This document shows, in pieces, positions 31,570 through 40,261 of a DNA stretch of 56,429 bases. The stretch is from Bdellovibrionaceae bacterium UBA6502 (GTDB lineage: Bacteria > Bdellovibrionota > Bdellovibrionia > Bdellovibrionales > UBA840). The notes under the pieces were generated by a model, which had not been told where the DNA came from, made no database searches, and saw nothing but the letters and a program-made list of their open reading frames with translations. The stretch lies in the NCBI GenBank assembly GCA_002436415.1, contig DJMA01000051.1, positions 8,745 through 65,173 of the forward strand, given 5' to 3'. A program made the position numbers and the translations under genes. How positions within the stretch are numbered: position 1 is the stretch's first letter; every line of letters begins with the position of its first letter.

Positions 31570-34035
31570 TCCAATCTGTACTTCTGTGTAGTGGGAAAAG
31601 TCCTTTGCGTCATTGGAGCGAAGGTTGTACTGAAAGCCAGCATCAAAATGAATTTGATAGTTTGAGTTACTTTTGATATTCCATTTTGCCAATATAGATC
31701 CCGATATATCATACAAAGATCCTATTCCAGAGATTCTGTTTTGAAGAATCATTTTTTCAGGCAAATTTGCTTTCTGAAAGTTTTGCTCATTCATGATGGA
31801 AATTCCATAGAGATTTTTAGATTGAAAGTCGATACTTTCGTTGCCGCTACGAGCGGGGAGTTCCCTTTTTTGTAAGTTGATACCGAAAGACCATTTTCCT
31901 ACAAATAGAAAGTAGTGATCCCAAAAAATCTGTTCAGAAGAGATTTTTTCTTGAAAACTGTAGGAAGCACTTTCGGCTTCCCATTCGCTGCGATGGTAGC
32001 GAAGTGAGCTGGAATAATACTTTTTTATCTTACTCTTTCTTGTAAACTGAACTTCAAAATCAATTGGTTTAATGCCTGTAAATTTATACTTAGCCTGTTC
32101 ATCTAAAAGTAAACCTTTGGCTTTTCCATACGAAGCGTAATAGGCAATTGAAAAATGATTTGATGCCTTTGTGAGTTTAGGGTCTAATTTTTGTTCCTCC
32201 ATTTTAGGGAGAAGAACTTTAGGTTTTTCCGGCAGAGGATCTTTGTTTACAACGAACTGTTTTGGTTTTTTAATGAGATTTTTCTTTGGCTTATTAATTT
32301 TGACGATTTTTTTGTGAATTTCAATTTCTGATAAATTCACTTCCATAGGTTCACTAAAAACTCCCATTAATCCGTTGTAGGCACCAGCCGAGACTCTCCA
32401 AAATACTTTTCCGGTGTGACTACTTTCCCAATTTAAACTAGTTTGGGTACTTTGATTTTCAAAAACTAAATCCTGGAAATCAGAACTTTTAGAGATTTCT
32501 ATGATATAGAAATCCGCACCTTCTACTGCGGACCATTCAAATTTGTACTCATATTTTTTAAAAAATTTTTTGTCTTCAGCGACAAAGTCCTGAGCTTGAG
32601 CCGATGCTATTACAAACAGTTGAGAAATAAATCGAGCGGAGTCTTTGAGTTTCTGCCAAATATTTTTGTTAGGTGAATTTGACTCCAGATCACTTACATT
32701 CTTTAATACAGCTTTTTTAGATTCTATTTGGCTTGTGCTTTTAAGTTTAGCCTTTTCTTTTGTACTCTCTTTGTTTTTATTCTCATTGTTTTTTTTCTTT
32801 AATGTCTCTTGCTTACTAGCTGGAATTCTTGATTTTTGAATTCCTTTAAGATTGGGTGCTGCAAGTGCTTCTGTGATTGAGTAGATAGGGTATTTTAATT
32901 TATTGGGATAGAAACTACCTTTTTCGTCATAAGCAAGGATTCGCCAGTATAGTGGTCCGCTGGTTTGTACTTTGGCAAGTAAGGAGTTGTTATCACTGAT
33001 GTGACTCTCTTCAATCTCTTGAAAACTTTCGTCGCGACTAAACTCTAATTTGTATTTTTGAATATTGGGGGTAGCTTCCCAACTGAAGAGATATTCATCT
33101 TGATTTAATATTCGGTCTCTAGGGTAGGGAGAGAAATAGGTAAAGTACTTAGCTTCGACAACTTCAAATTCAAAACTTTCACTAACTTTATTTTCATTTT
33201 CAAGCTTAGCAAAGTAATGCCCCGCTGGGAGGGCTAGCTTTAACTCATTGGTGTTTTTATCGATTTCGAAATCATTTTTACCGGTCGTGCTACTGAAAAC
33301 AGAGAGCTTGCTAGCATTGCCTTGCCATTTTAAGTGAACTTGAGAAGATTGATTATCAGCAAAATAGAATCGAGATTCTTGCTCAGTATTTTTCCAACGA
33401 AAATCTGCACTGATGCTTTTAGTTTGTACTTCCCCAGAGCTTTCTAAGCTTAGGCTATTGCCTTTTTTAAACTCCTTAATTTCTTCAGGAGTTTTTTTGT
33501 TTCTTATTTGAATACTGCCTTCGTTAACTTCAATTTCTAAAGATTTGTCTGTAGTCGAACGAAAGGAAATGTCAGAATTTTTGGAAGGTTGAAAACTCCA
33601 TGAGTCTGATTCTAAAGCAATTTTTTCGTCTCTCAATTTACTGCGCAAATTACCTTTGGCGAACTGTATTTTTAGTCCATTGTCTTTTTTAGTTTCTTCA
33701 GGGGCTTTAATAACGATTAGTGTGTTTTCATAAAGCTTTATTTGAATGTTTCCATCTAATTTAATTTTCGCACTACTGTCTTTAAGGGTAAGGACGCTAT
33801 CTTGATTGTATACATCTTCCTGGGCTTTGCTTTCGGTCCAAACAATACTTTGATCAAATTTTCTTCGTACCTTGTTTTCTAGATAACTGATTTGACCAAT
33901 CTTTTGGTTTTGTTTGCTTTGATTGCTTATACTCGTTGGTAGAAACCGGGCGGGTAGAAAACCTAGATCAGCAAATAGTACTGCTAGCTCAATTAGGAGC
34001 AAAAATGACAAAAAGCTAATTAGAGGTTTATCCAT
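31516..34035 (-). CDS. FecR-domain cell-envelope protein with C-terminal barrel-like region
   Basis: 839 aa. An N-terminal membrane anchor (FLSFLLLIELAVLFADLGFL) is followed by a FecR-like domain at about 40-210 (DSVLTLKDSSAKIKLDGNIQ, KLYENTLIVIKAP, VNEGSIQIRN). Then come at least two fibronectin-like units with the pattern FSWEA-(N)-YKLEFSRDESFQEI and FEWSAVEGADFYIIEISKS. A Lys/Asn/Glu-rich linker lies at about 395-440, and a C-terminal 200 residues of alternating strands look like a beta barrel. The same multi-domain style occurs in delta-proteobacterial envelope proteins. CCGATAA lies 6 nt before the ATG, as in the facing kinase operon. Confidence 0.8.
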   Translation of the reverse strand: MDKPLISFLSFLLLIELAVLFADLGFLPARFLPTSISNQSKQNQKIGQISYLENKVRRKFDQSIVWTESKAQEDVYNQDSVLTLKDSSAKIKLDGNIQIKLYENTLIVIKAPEETKKDNGLKIQFAKGNLRSKLRDEKIALESDSWSFQPSKNSDISFRSTTDKSLEIEVNEGSIQIRNKKTPEEIKEFKKGNSLSLESSGEVQTKSISADFRWKNTEQESRFYFADNQSSQVHLKWQGNASKLSVFSSTTGKNDFEIDKNTNELKLALPAGHYFAKLENENKVSESFEFEVVEAKYFTYFSPYPRDRILNQDEYLFSWEATPNIQKYKLEFSRDESFQEIEESHISDNNSLLAKVQTSGPLYWRILAYDEKGSFYPNKLKYPIYSITEALAAPNLKGIQKSRIPASKQETLKKKNNENKNKESTKEKAKLKSTSQIESKKAVLKNVSDLESNSPNKNIWQKLKDSARFISQLFVIASAQAQDFVAEDKKFFKKYEYKFEWSAVEGADFYIIEISKSSDFQDLVFENQSTQTSLNWESSHTGKVFWRVSAGAYNGLMGVFSEPMEVNLSEIEIHKKIVKINKPKKNLIKKPKQFVVNKDPLPEKPKVLLPKMEEQKLDPKLTKASNHFSIAYYASYGKAKGLLLDEQAKYKFTGIKPIDFEVQFTRKSKIKKYYSSSLRYHRSEWEAESASYSFQEKISSEQIFWDHYFLFVGKWSFGINLQKRELPARSGNESIDFQSKNLYGISIMNEQNFQKANLPEKMILQNRISGIGSLYDISGSILAKWNIKSNSNYQIHFDAGFQYNLRSNDAKDFSHYTEVQIGLSIDWGSFPSSQEDKQN

Positions 34036-34041
34036 AATAAG

Positions 34042-34069
34042 TTATCGGAATTATTTAGGAATTCACTTA
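34042..34069 (-). promoter_or_regulatory. Candidate FliA-like promoter, leaderless configuration
   Basis: The minus strand reads TAAG-N16-TCCGATAA-N6-ATG. The -10 box and the 6-nt gap to the ATG match the kinase-operon promoter, and both starts read ATGGATAAA. The -35 is weaker and 1 bp too far. Confidence 0.45.
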
Positions 34070-34162
34070 CTTTTCGTTGGCAAAACAAGCCTTTTAGCTT
34101 AAGATATTGGCCCAGGCTTTCAAAATGTGGTAGGGCCATCTAAAATAAAAGTTTAAAATAGG

Positions 34163-35128
34163 ATGATGGAAAAAGTGCCTTCCAAGCAAGCGATAAAAAT
34201 TTTATTGATTGAAGATGATTCTCTCACTTCGGAAGTGATCGAAGAGTCATTGCTTAGTGTTGGATATTCAGTGAAAACTGCCAATAGTGCAGACCAAGGT
34301 CAGGAAATCATCGAGGATTGGGAACCGGTTTTGGTTATTACCGATCAAGACATGCCCGGTTCTTCTGGTATAGATCTTCTTTGTGATTTACGAAAAAGAG
34401 AAAACTACGTTACTGTCATTTTTGTTTCAGGAAGAAGAGACACCAAATTAGTTGTTAGGGCTTTACAAGAAGGCGCTGATGATTATATCGAAAAGCCTTT
34501 TCGTGTTCCTGAACTTTTGGCGAGAATTGAAGTGGCTCTAAGAAACAACGAAATGCATAGGGAATTGGCGAAAAAGAACGAGCTTCTTGAAGCCATGGTA
34601 GAGGTAGATGATTTAACCGGCCTCTATAATATGCGCTCTATTTACGATAAGGTAGACAAAGAAATTGCTAGAGGAAGAAGAAAGTCCTCTGGAATTGCCA
34701 TTGTGATGATGGATATGGATCACTTCAAATCTGTGAATGATAATAATGACCATCTTTTTGGAAGTTTCGTTCTGGCAGAGGTGGGCGCAATCATTAAAGA
34801 TACCATTCGTGAATATGATTTTGGCGCTAGGTATGGTGGCGACGAATTTTTGATGTGTCTTACTGAAATCGATGCCGAGGGTGCTCAGAAGTTCTGCGAG
34901 AGATTGCGCAAAAATGTTGAGGCCTATAATTTTAATGACGGAAGTAGAAGTATAAAGCTGACTTGTTCTATTGGTGTGGCTTTGATGATTAATGAGTACA
35001 ATTTAGACGCAAGAGAGCTTGTGAGACAAGCAGACCATGCGCTTTATGAGTCCAAAGAAAAGGGACGAAACTGTACAAGTTTAAGAACTGAGTTTAAGGA
35101 CATACCTACAAAAACTTCAGCCTCTTAA
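34163..35128 (+). CDS. Response regulator with diguanylate cyclase (GGDEF) output
   Basis: 321 aa. The receiver domain (about 10-125) has phospho-acceptor Asp61 in ITDQDMPGSSG and Lys111 in EKPF. The GGDEF domain has the intact signature at 225-229 (ARYGGDEFL), the metal-binding MMDMDHFKSVND, and an inhibitory I-site R216-E-Y-D219 exactly five residues before GGDEF. It should therefore make c-di-GMP under phosphorylation control with product feedback. The layout is PleD/WspR-like. No kinase is fused or adjacent on the same strand; the kinase operon ends about 2.6 kb upstream. The ATG at 34166 may equally be the start. Confidence 0.93.
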   Translation: MMEKVPSKQAIKILLIEDDSLTSEVIEESLLSVGYSVKTANSADQGQEIIEDWEPVLVITDQDMPGSSGIDLLCDLRKRENYVTVIFVSGRRDTKLVVRALQEGADDYIEKPFRVPELLARIEVALRNNEMHRELAKKNELLEAMVEVDDLTGLYNMRSIYDKVDKEIARGRRKSSGIAIVMMDMDHFKSVNDNNDHLFGSFVLAEVGAIIKDTIREYDFGARYGGDEFLMCLTEIDAEGAQKFCERLRKNVEAYNFNDGSRSIKLTCSIGVALMINEYNLDARELVRQADHALYESKEKGRNCTSLRTEFKDIPTKTSAS

Positions 35129-35872
35129 TTACTTTGAATCAGGTTGGTTAATGACCTCTTGAAAACCTAGTCCCGTGTAACGATTTACTCCTTTTATTAA
35201 ATAATTTAAAAGAATAAACATGCAAAGCATAGAAGGGATCACGATCACAAAATATGATTTCCAAGTCATATCTGCGATTTGTTCATTTAATATTGTTGAT
35301 CGTTCTAGGTCGGGTAGATCTAAAGGAATGTCTTTAAAAATATAAATAGCTAAGACAAAATTTAAAATAGCACTTAAGAAAAATGTATAGGCAAAATATT
35401 TAGTGGATTTTCTTAGGTGTTGATCGAAGTCTTTTTGTGTTGAACGTTCATCCAACTGTTTTTGGATTTTATCAACATCGAAAACTTGATCATTAAAAAG
35501 TAGAGCTTTGATCAACGGGTTTTTCCATTGGCTTGAAAGATAAACTGCAATACCAATAATTAGAGGGAAAAGTCCTTCTTTAACGGCAAACCACATTCCT
35601 TCTAACTTAAAGAGTGCCAGCCCACCAGTTGCTAAGACATTCACAAAACCTAAAACACTAATTGGATTTAACTTTTTTGTTTTTCTAAACTCATAGATGG
35701 AAAAGCCGATCGGCATGGATAAAGCAATAAGCAATGCGATTAAAGGACCATTTGGCCCTAGTTTATCGGAAAGTTTATTTAAAACCACCACTGGTAAAAT
35801 GATGCTAAAAAGCATATTCCAGAGAGCGTCGCGATTGTTGTTCTTTTTAGCCGGCTTTTTTATATTTTCCAT
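35129..35872 (-). CDS. Integral membrane protein of unknown function
   Basis: 247 aa with about six transmembrane segments (MLFSIILPVVVLNKL; GPLIALLIALSMPIGFSIYEF; ISVLGFVNVLATGGLALF; GLFPLIIGIAVYLS; YTFFLSAILNFVLAIYIF; YFVIVIPSMLCMFILLNYLI). The N-terminus is basic and cytoplasmic. The pattern is reminiscent of the VC0807-type membrane family, but this is weak. The stop codon abuts that of the convergent cyclase gene without a single spacer base, leaving no room for a terminator between them. Confidence 0.7.
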   Translation of the reverse strand: MENIKKPAKKNNNRDALWNMLFSIILPVVVLNKLSDKLGPNGPLIALLIALSMPIGFSIYEFRKTKKLNPISVLGFVNVLATGGLALFKLEGMWFAVKEGLFPLIIGIAVYLSSQWKNPLIKALLFNDQVFDVDKIQKQLDERSTQKDFDQHLRKSTKYFAYTFFLSAILNFVLAIYIFKDIPLDLPDLERSTILNEQIADMTWKSYFVIVIPSMLCMFILLNYLIKGVNRYTGLGFQEVINQPDSK

Positions 35873-35969
35873 GATGAAACGATACCAATAGGCTTTTGAT
35901 TAGACTAGTAATATTAGGAATTTCCATGAATATCAGTCAATTGCGATTAATTCTGTAGAAAAAAAGGTC

Positions 35970-35997
35970 AAAAAAAAGGGGGGGCACAAGGCCCCCG
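35970..35997 (-). terminator. Intrinsic terminator of the L,D-transpeptidase gene
   Basis: On the minus strand GGGGGC-CTTGT-GCCCCCC is followed by eight T's, 44 bp after the stop. Confidence 0.88.
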
Positions 35998-36040
35998 CAT
36001 AAATCTTTAATCTATCAGGATAGCTATGCTCCTGTGTATT

Positions 36041-37567
36041 TTATTTTTCTGAATATCTTCCCTCTGAGTCCAATTGTGGTGCGCAACGACCGGCTTGTCT
36101 GTTTTTAATTGCGCTACCAGATCCCGGTCTTCTCGTTCCGCCACCTGCACTAGGTAAATATCTACGAGGACATTTTGGCAAGCTATAGGCAGTGTTAGAC
36201 GCAGCTATGAAGTCATTTGGAAACTCTATATTTCTAAAACCACCACGACCAATTTTTTCATGATGAGTTGGATGGGCGTACTTAAGGATTCGGCCTTCAT
36301 CTACTAAAAATACTCCCTTCATATCTTCATGCTTCAGGCCGTAAACATTACCGTTCCAACCACTGTCTTTTCCAGATCTTCCAGATAAGAATACATTTGC
36401 TTCAGGAATTCTTTTGTAGTGAAGAGTGCCTTCCTCAAGGTATTGATGACTAGGAGTTCCTGCTTTTAAAACCGTGTCTCTCCCAGCTTTCTGTCCATCT
36501 CTACGAACACCATTTTTCGTAAGAATATAGTCAAACTCTCCTTTTTCAGAGCCTGTGTAGTTTGATAAATTAGGATCTGCGTAAGCTTCACGAGCATAGA
36601 TTTTTATGACACTTGAACCAATTGGCAATAACTCTCTGATAAAGGCGATATGTTCATTGGAAACTCTTGAGCATCCATGACTTCTAGGGTCTGCAAATAA
36701 ATTGGCCCAAAAACCTCTTGTCTCTTCAATAAACTTATTGCCATCGGCGCCCCAACCGTAGGTTCCATGAGTCCATTGCATATGAGCATCGGGACCAACT
36801 TTAGCAGTATACCAACCAAATGCTCCGCGATAGGTTCCGTAACCAGGTAGAATGTCGTCATTAGATAACCAATCCGTTACACCTGCGCCAGGCTCAGGAA
36901 GGGCAGGGTAGTTTGGGTCATACCAAGATGGATAACGTCTGTATTGGTCCATATAAAATTTAATCCAAGACGAAACTCTAAAGTGTCCAACGACACTTCG
37001 AGTACTTCCTTTGCCATCTTCGTTCATAGCATCTTCACCGGAAACAAAGTCTGCTTCAAAGATCATTTTGTGTTTACAGATTCCTGATTCACATGATTTT
37101 TTGTAGACTCTTAATTTTTCAGTGGCGATATTTTGAACCATAAAAATGTCAGATAATTCTGTTGGATTGGCCGCCCAATCTGGGCCACGACTAACCGTTG
37201 CTTCCGTTAAATATTTGTAAGCCACATAATAATTTTCTGAAGTTTTTAACTTTGCTTGAATGTCCAGAAGTTCAACTTGAACCATAATCCCTTCTGGTTC
37301 ACCTAAAACCTTAACCTTGTCGCCTTTAATGAACTTTCCAAGGATATTGTCCTTTGAACTTAAGTCAGCACTAGAGCGAACGCGAACATTGTTTGAAACA
37401 AGGTAAAGCTCTTTGCCTATAATTACGTCTTCTTTTGAAATATAGGAAGTAGTTGCTCCCATTTCAGCCGCTTCTGTTAATAGAATGTCTTCGATTGAAT
37501 TTTGCTCAGAACATGCAGATACGAGCATGCTTAGTAAAATTGCTTTTGCTATATAAAGCCTTTTCAT
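36041..37567 (-). CDS. Lipoprotein L,D-transpeptidase (YkuD) with SH3-like domain
   Basis: 508 aa from the ATG at 37567 (GGGGGG upstream). The signal MKRLYIAKAILLSMLVSAC has a classical lipobox, LVSAC. An SH3-like domain (NNVRVRSSADLSSKDNILGK, FIKGDKVKVLG) targets the wall. The YkuD catalytic domain carries WTHGTYGWGADG and SHGCSRVSNEH, with the nucleophilic Cys in the HGC. Such enzymes make 3-3 peptidoglycan crosslinks or attach lipoproteins. Beyond the catalytic domain is an extra C-terminal ~190 residues ending in a Gly/Arg/Pro-rich tail. Bdellovibrio relatives use L,D-transpeptidases on their own or prey wall; that role here is inference. Confidence 0.9.
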   Translation of the reverse strand: MKRLYIAKAILLSMLVSACSEQNSIEDILLTEAAEMGATTSYISKEDVIIGKELYLVSNNVRVRSSADLSSKDNILGKFIKGDKVKVLGEPEGIMVQVELLDIQAKLKTSENYYVAYKYLTEATVSRGPDWAANPTELSDIFMVQNIATEKLRVYKKSCESGICKHKMIFEADFVSGEDAMNEDGKGSTRSVVGHFRVSSWIKFYMDQYRRYPSWYDPNYPALPEPGAGVTDWLSNDDILPGYGTYRGAFGWYTAKVGPDAHMQWTHGTYGWGADGNKFIEETRGFWANLFADPRSHGCSRVSNEHIAFIRELLPIGSSVIKIYAREAYADPNLSNYTGSEKGEFDYILTKNGVRRDGQKAGRDTVLKAGTPSHQYLEEGTLHYKRIPEANVFLSGRSGKDSGWNGNVYGLKHEDMKGVFLVDEGRILKYAHPTHHEKIGRGGFRNIEFPNDFIAASNTAYSLPKCPRRYLPSAGGGTRRPGSGSAIKNRQAGRCAPQLDSEGRYSEK

Positions 37568-37876
37568 GATGTGTCCCCCCTCATCGTCGATGTACTGACG
37601 ATGAGTCATGAACTTAAAGGAAAAACTTTATATTTTTAGTAAATCCCTTAAATTATAAGTCTTTTCGTGTTTTGAAAAAAACAAAGGAGGGCTTTTGTTT
37701 AAATAAGCTTAGTTTTTCAGCCTGTAGAAAAAAAAGTAATAGGCCTTTTATGAGCAACCGAGTAGAAAAGTAATGGTGGAGGCTTTTGAGGAAAATGAAA
37801 AATAAAAAGAAAAAATAGAGTTTGGGTGCTTGACTTCGATGGGAGCTAGTTATAAAACCTTGGCTCAGCTCAACGA

Positions 37877-37952
37877 GCAAGTGTAGCTCAGTTGGTAGAG
37901 CGCCACCTTGCCAAGGTGGAAGTCGCCAGTTCGAACCTGGTCACTTGCTCCA
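37877..37952 (+). tRNA. tRNA-Gly (anticodon GCC)
   Basis: 76 nt with encoded CCA. Acceptor GCAAGTG pairs with CACTTGC. The D arm is AGCTCAGTTGGTAGAGC. Anticodon stem CCACC/GGTGG encloses loop TTGCCAA, so the anticodon is GCC. The T arm is CCAGTTCGAACCTGG. A terminator follows 16 bp later. Confidence 0.97.
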
Positions 37953-38165
37953 ACTTTTATTTAAATTACCTAGCTTCAAAAGCTAGGTTTTTTTTTGCCC
38001 GGTGTACAGCAATACCAGTTTCGAACGACGCTGCGCTAATGCTTAGCTGTTCAAACCTCTGGACGCATGCGTCCAGCTTGCTCCAACTTTTATTTAAATT
38101 ACCTAGCTTCAAAAGCTAGTTTTTTTTTGCGTAGTGTACAGCAATACCAGTTTCGAACGAGGCTG
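37944..38165 (+). repeat. Duplicated tRNA-Gly 3' end plus terminator
   Basis: A ~90-bp unit is repeated at 37944-38033 and 38077-38165. It runs from the last 9 nt of the tRNA (CTTGCTCCA) through the spacer and terminator to CAGTTTCGAACGA-GCTG. Identity is high; the second terminator (38103-38128) has lost one G. The 43-bp insert between copies contains the perfect palindrome TGGACGCATGCGTCCA (38060-38075). No integrase is nearby. Confidence 0.88.
37969..37996 (+). terminator. Terminator of tRNA-Gly
   Basis: CCTAGCTT-CAA-AAGCTAGG hairpin followed by nine T's. Confidence 0.92.
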
Positions 38166-38198
38166 TGTGAAGTTCAGCGTGAGTCGGTGAGATATTGA

Positions 38199-39932
38199 TT
38201 AACCAACTTTGTTAAAACTATCGTCGTCGGCGTTTAGGTCATCCTCAGACTCTAGTTCAAAATGAAACTCCTTAGCTTCTTTAGAATCATTGGTGATGTT
38301 TAAAACTTTTTTAATGGCATTTTGGTTCTTGGGTAAATCCAATGCCTTGCCTTGAAGGATTTGGTTTAACTTTGTAGCAATCTCTTGCAAGTTATGACTG
38401 TCTTCGTTTAGTTTTGTACTGTTTGCCAATGTGTTATCAGCAGTTTTCGCATTGCTGGAGGTGCTGTCATTAATCAAATGCATACCTTCAGTGATTTGGC
38501 GTAAACCTAAGTTTTGCTCATTGGTTGCAGAAAGTACATTGTTTGCACTATCAGAGATGGCTTCTGAGATGCTACTAATTTTGTTCAAATGTTCTGAGGT
38601 GTTTTCAAAATGAACTAAGCTTGCATCTGTTTTTGCGCCATTTTCAGTGGCCACTCTTTTTGCTGTTTCAATTACTTCATTTACAATATTACTAATTTCG
38701 GTGGCACTCTTACCACTCATTTGTGCTAAATTTCCGACTTCCTGAGCGACAACCGCGAAACCTCTTCCGTGCTGCCCAGCTCTTGCTGCTTCAATGGAAG
38801 CGTTAAAAGAGAGTAGTGTGGTTTTAAAAACGATATCATCTATTAAGTCTGTCTTTTCACGAATTTTCTCAATCAAATCAACTAGCTCTTCAATGGACTT
38901 ATAACTTTCTGCGATTTCATTAACAGAGCCTTGTAGCTCTCCCATTGCTACTTGACTTGAATTGGAAAACTGAGAAATGTCGTTGGCTAATTTTACCGAG
39001 TTTTCTGATTCATTGACCGTTGAGCTGATCATGCTGGTGATTTCAGTGATGCTTGCTGAGACCTGTTCAACGCTTGTGGACTGATGGTTTACGGCATCAG
39101 CAATGGATTTTGAGTCTTTGGACAGTGCTTCGGCTTGGTCGCTCAAGGTGTTACTTGTGCTATCGATTGCTCTTGCAATGTTTTGAATATCTTCTATCGG
39201 CTTTTTAATTCTCAAAAACGCAATCGCAATGGCTAGTAGTGTTGCTAGCAATCCATAAAAGGAAATGCTCATTACAGTAGAACGAATTTCTGCATCCACA
39301 GGATTTAAACTGGAGATCACAGAAAAGGTGGCCCGAATGTCGCCTTCTTTAAAATCTTCCATTTGATAGCCGAGGATATCTTTGCCATTACCAAAAGGAC
39401 TGGTGGAAGGGTGACCATGACAACTCAGACAGTTTTTGCTTTCTGATATTTTACTAGGAACAGAAATTAAAATTACATTTTGTTTTTCGTCAAAGCTGAT
39501 GATTTCTTTCTTGTCTGGGTTTTGAATAAACTCGTTGATCACCTTCATCTCTTCAGGTGTGGCTTTATTCTTACTATTTCTCGGTTGTGGAGAGGCAATG
39601 CGAAACTGGTAGTTTTCTTTCTCTGCACCTTCTTGACCGATTCTGAAAGCTGCGTAAATGGGAACGGCTTTTAAAATTTTTGTTTTATATTCTTCACTTA
39701 AATTTCCATCTGGGAATTTCTCTACTGCTTCTTTAATGCTTGCATTTAAGACGTTCATTTGTGCGACATAGTTTGAGCCCACATGAACGCGAGACAGAAT
39801 TGCTCGAGACTTATCGATTAAATCTTGTTCACCTTTTTCGCGAAGATGCACAGAGGCAACAAAAATGGATATGCCAGTGGATAATAGACCAACAAGTGCT
39901 AAGCTACTTAAGATTTTTCCTTTGAAAGTCAT
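38199..39932 (-). CDS. Methyl-accepting chemotaxis protein with periplasmic c-type haem domain
   Basis: 577 aa. One transmembrane helix lies near 8-28. A periplasmic domain at about 30-220 carries a single haem-attachment motif C168-LS-C171-H172, as in the DUF3365/Tll0287-like sensor family. A second helix (FYGLLATLLAIAIAFL) follows, and then the MCP signalling coiled coil with the conserved tip FNASIEAARAGQHGRGFAVV and EVGNLAQMSG. A canonical HAMP is not obvious. It should sense redox state, oxygen or NO and control CheA. A FliA-type promoter with exact spacing lies upstream and AGGA precedes the ATG, consistent with motility-gene co-regulation. Confidence 0.92.
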   Translation of the reverse strand: MTFKGKILSSLALVGLLSTGISIFVASVHLREKGEQDLIDKSRAILSRVHVGSNYVAQMNVLNASIKEAVEKFPDGNLSEEYKTKILKAVPIYAAFRIGQEGAEKENYQFRIASPQPRNSKNKATPEEMKVINEFIQNPDKKEIISFDEKQNVILISVPSKISESKNCLSCHGHPSTSPFGNGKDILGYQMEDFKEGDIRATFSVISSLNPVDAEIRSTVMSISFYGLLATLLAIAIAFLRIKKPIEDIQNIARAIDSTSNTLSDQAEALSKDSKSIADAVNHQSTSVEQVSASITEITSMISSTVNESENSVKLANDISQFSNSSQVAMGELQGSVNEIAESYKSIEELVDLIEKIREKTDLIDDIVFKTTLLSFNASIEAARAGQHGRGFAVVAQEVGNLAQMSGKSATEISNIVNEVIETAKRVATENGAKTDASLVHFENTSEHLNKISSISEAISDSANNVLSATNEQNLGLRQITEGMHLINDSTSSNAKTADNTLANSTKLNEDSHNLQEIATKLNQILQGKALDLPKNQNAIKKVLNITNDSKEAKEFHFELESEDDLNADDDSFNKVG

Positions 39933-39961
39933 CGAAGTCCTTTTTTTGGGATTTGAATGAC

Positions 39962-39988
39962 TTATCGGAAACTTAGAGCGGCTTTTTA
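39962..39988 (-). promoter_or_regulatory. FliA (sigma-28)-type promoter of the MCP
   Basis: The minus strand reads TAAAAAGC-N11-TCCGATAA; 7 of 8 bases match in the -10, TAAA is perfect and the spacing is exact. The predicted leader of about 22 nt contains the AGGA ribosome-binding site. The remaining part of 39933-40261 shows no gene. Confidence 0.72.
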
Positions 39989-40261
39989 TAGGGAGAGCTT
40001 AAATTATTTCAGTACTGGTCTAAGTAAAGTTGTTCTATAAAAATTTGCAGGACTAAGGTTAAGCTTAGAAAGAATTTAGCTTTAATTTTTGTGTAATTTT
40101 TCGGAACAAAATTATTTCGTTTTAAGTTTAATTGTTGTATCTCAAGTTTATAAGTTTCCTCGTTCTTACGAACAGGGAAATGTCTTATAAGAAAACTAAA
40201 GTGCCGAATATTTTTTTGTTCCTACTAGCTTTGATTTTAAAGTTTAAAAGAAAAAAACTAG

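Noticed and set aside
37653..37880. 75-residue open frame on the minus strand before tRNA-Gly
   Set aside because: Low-complexity Phe/Leu/Lys composition, no ribosome-binding site, and it runs into the tRNA gene.
37944..38165. attL/attR of an integrated island at tRNA-Gly
   Set aside because: The repeats are only 133 bp apart with no integrase or cargo; reported instead as a duplicated tRNA 3' end.
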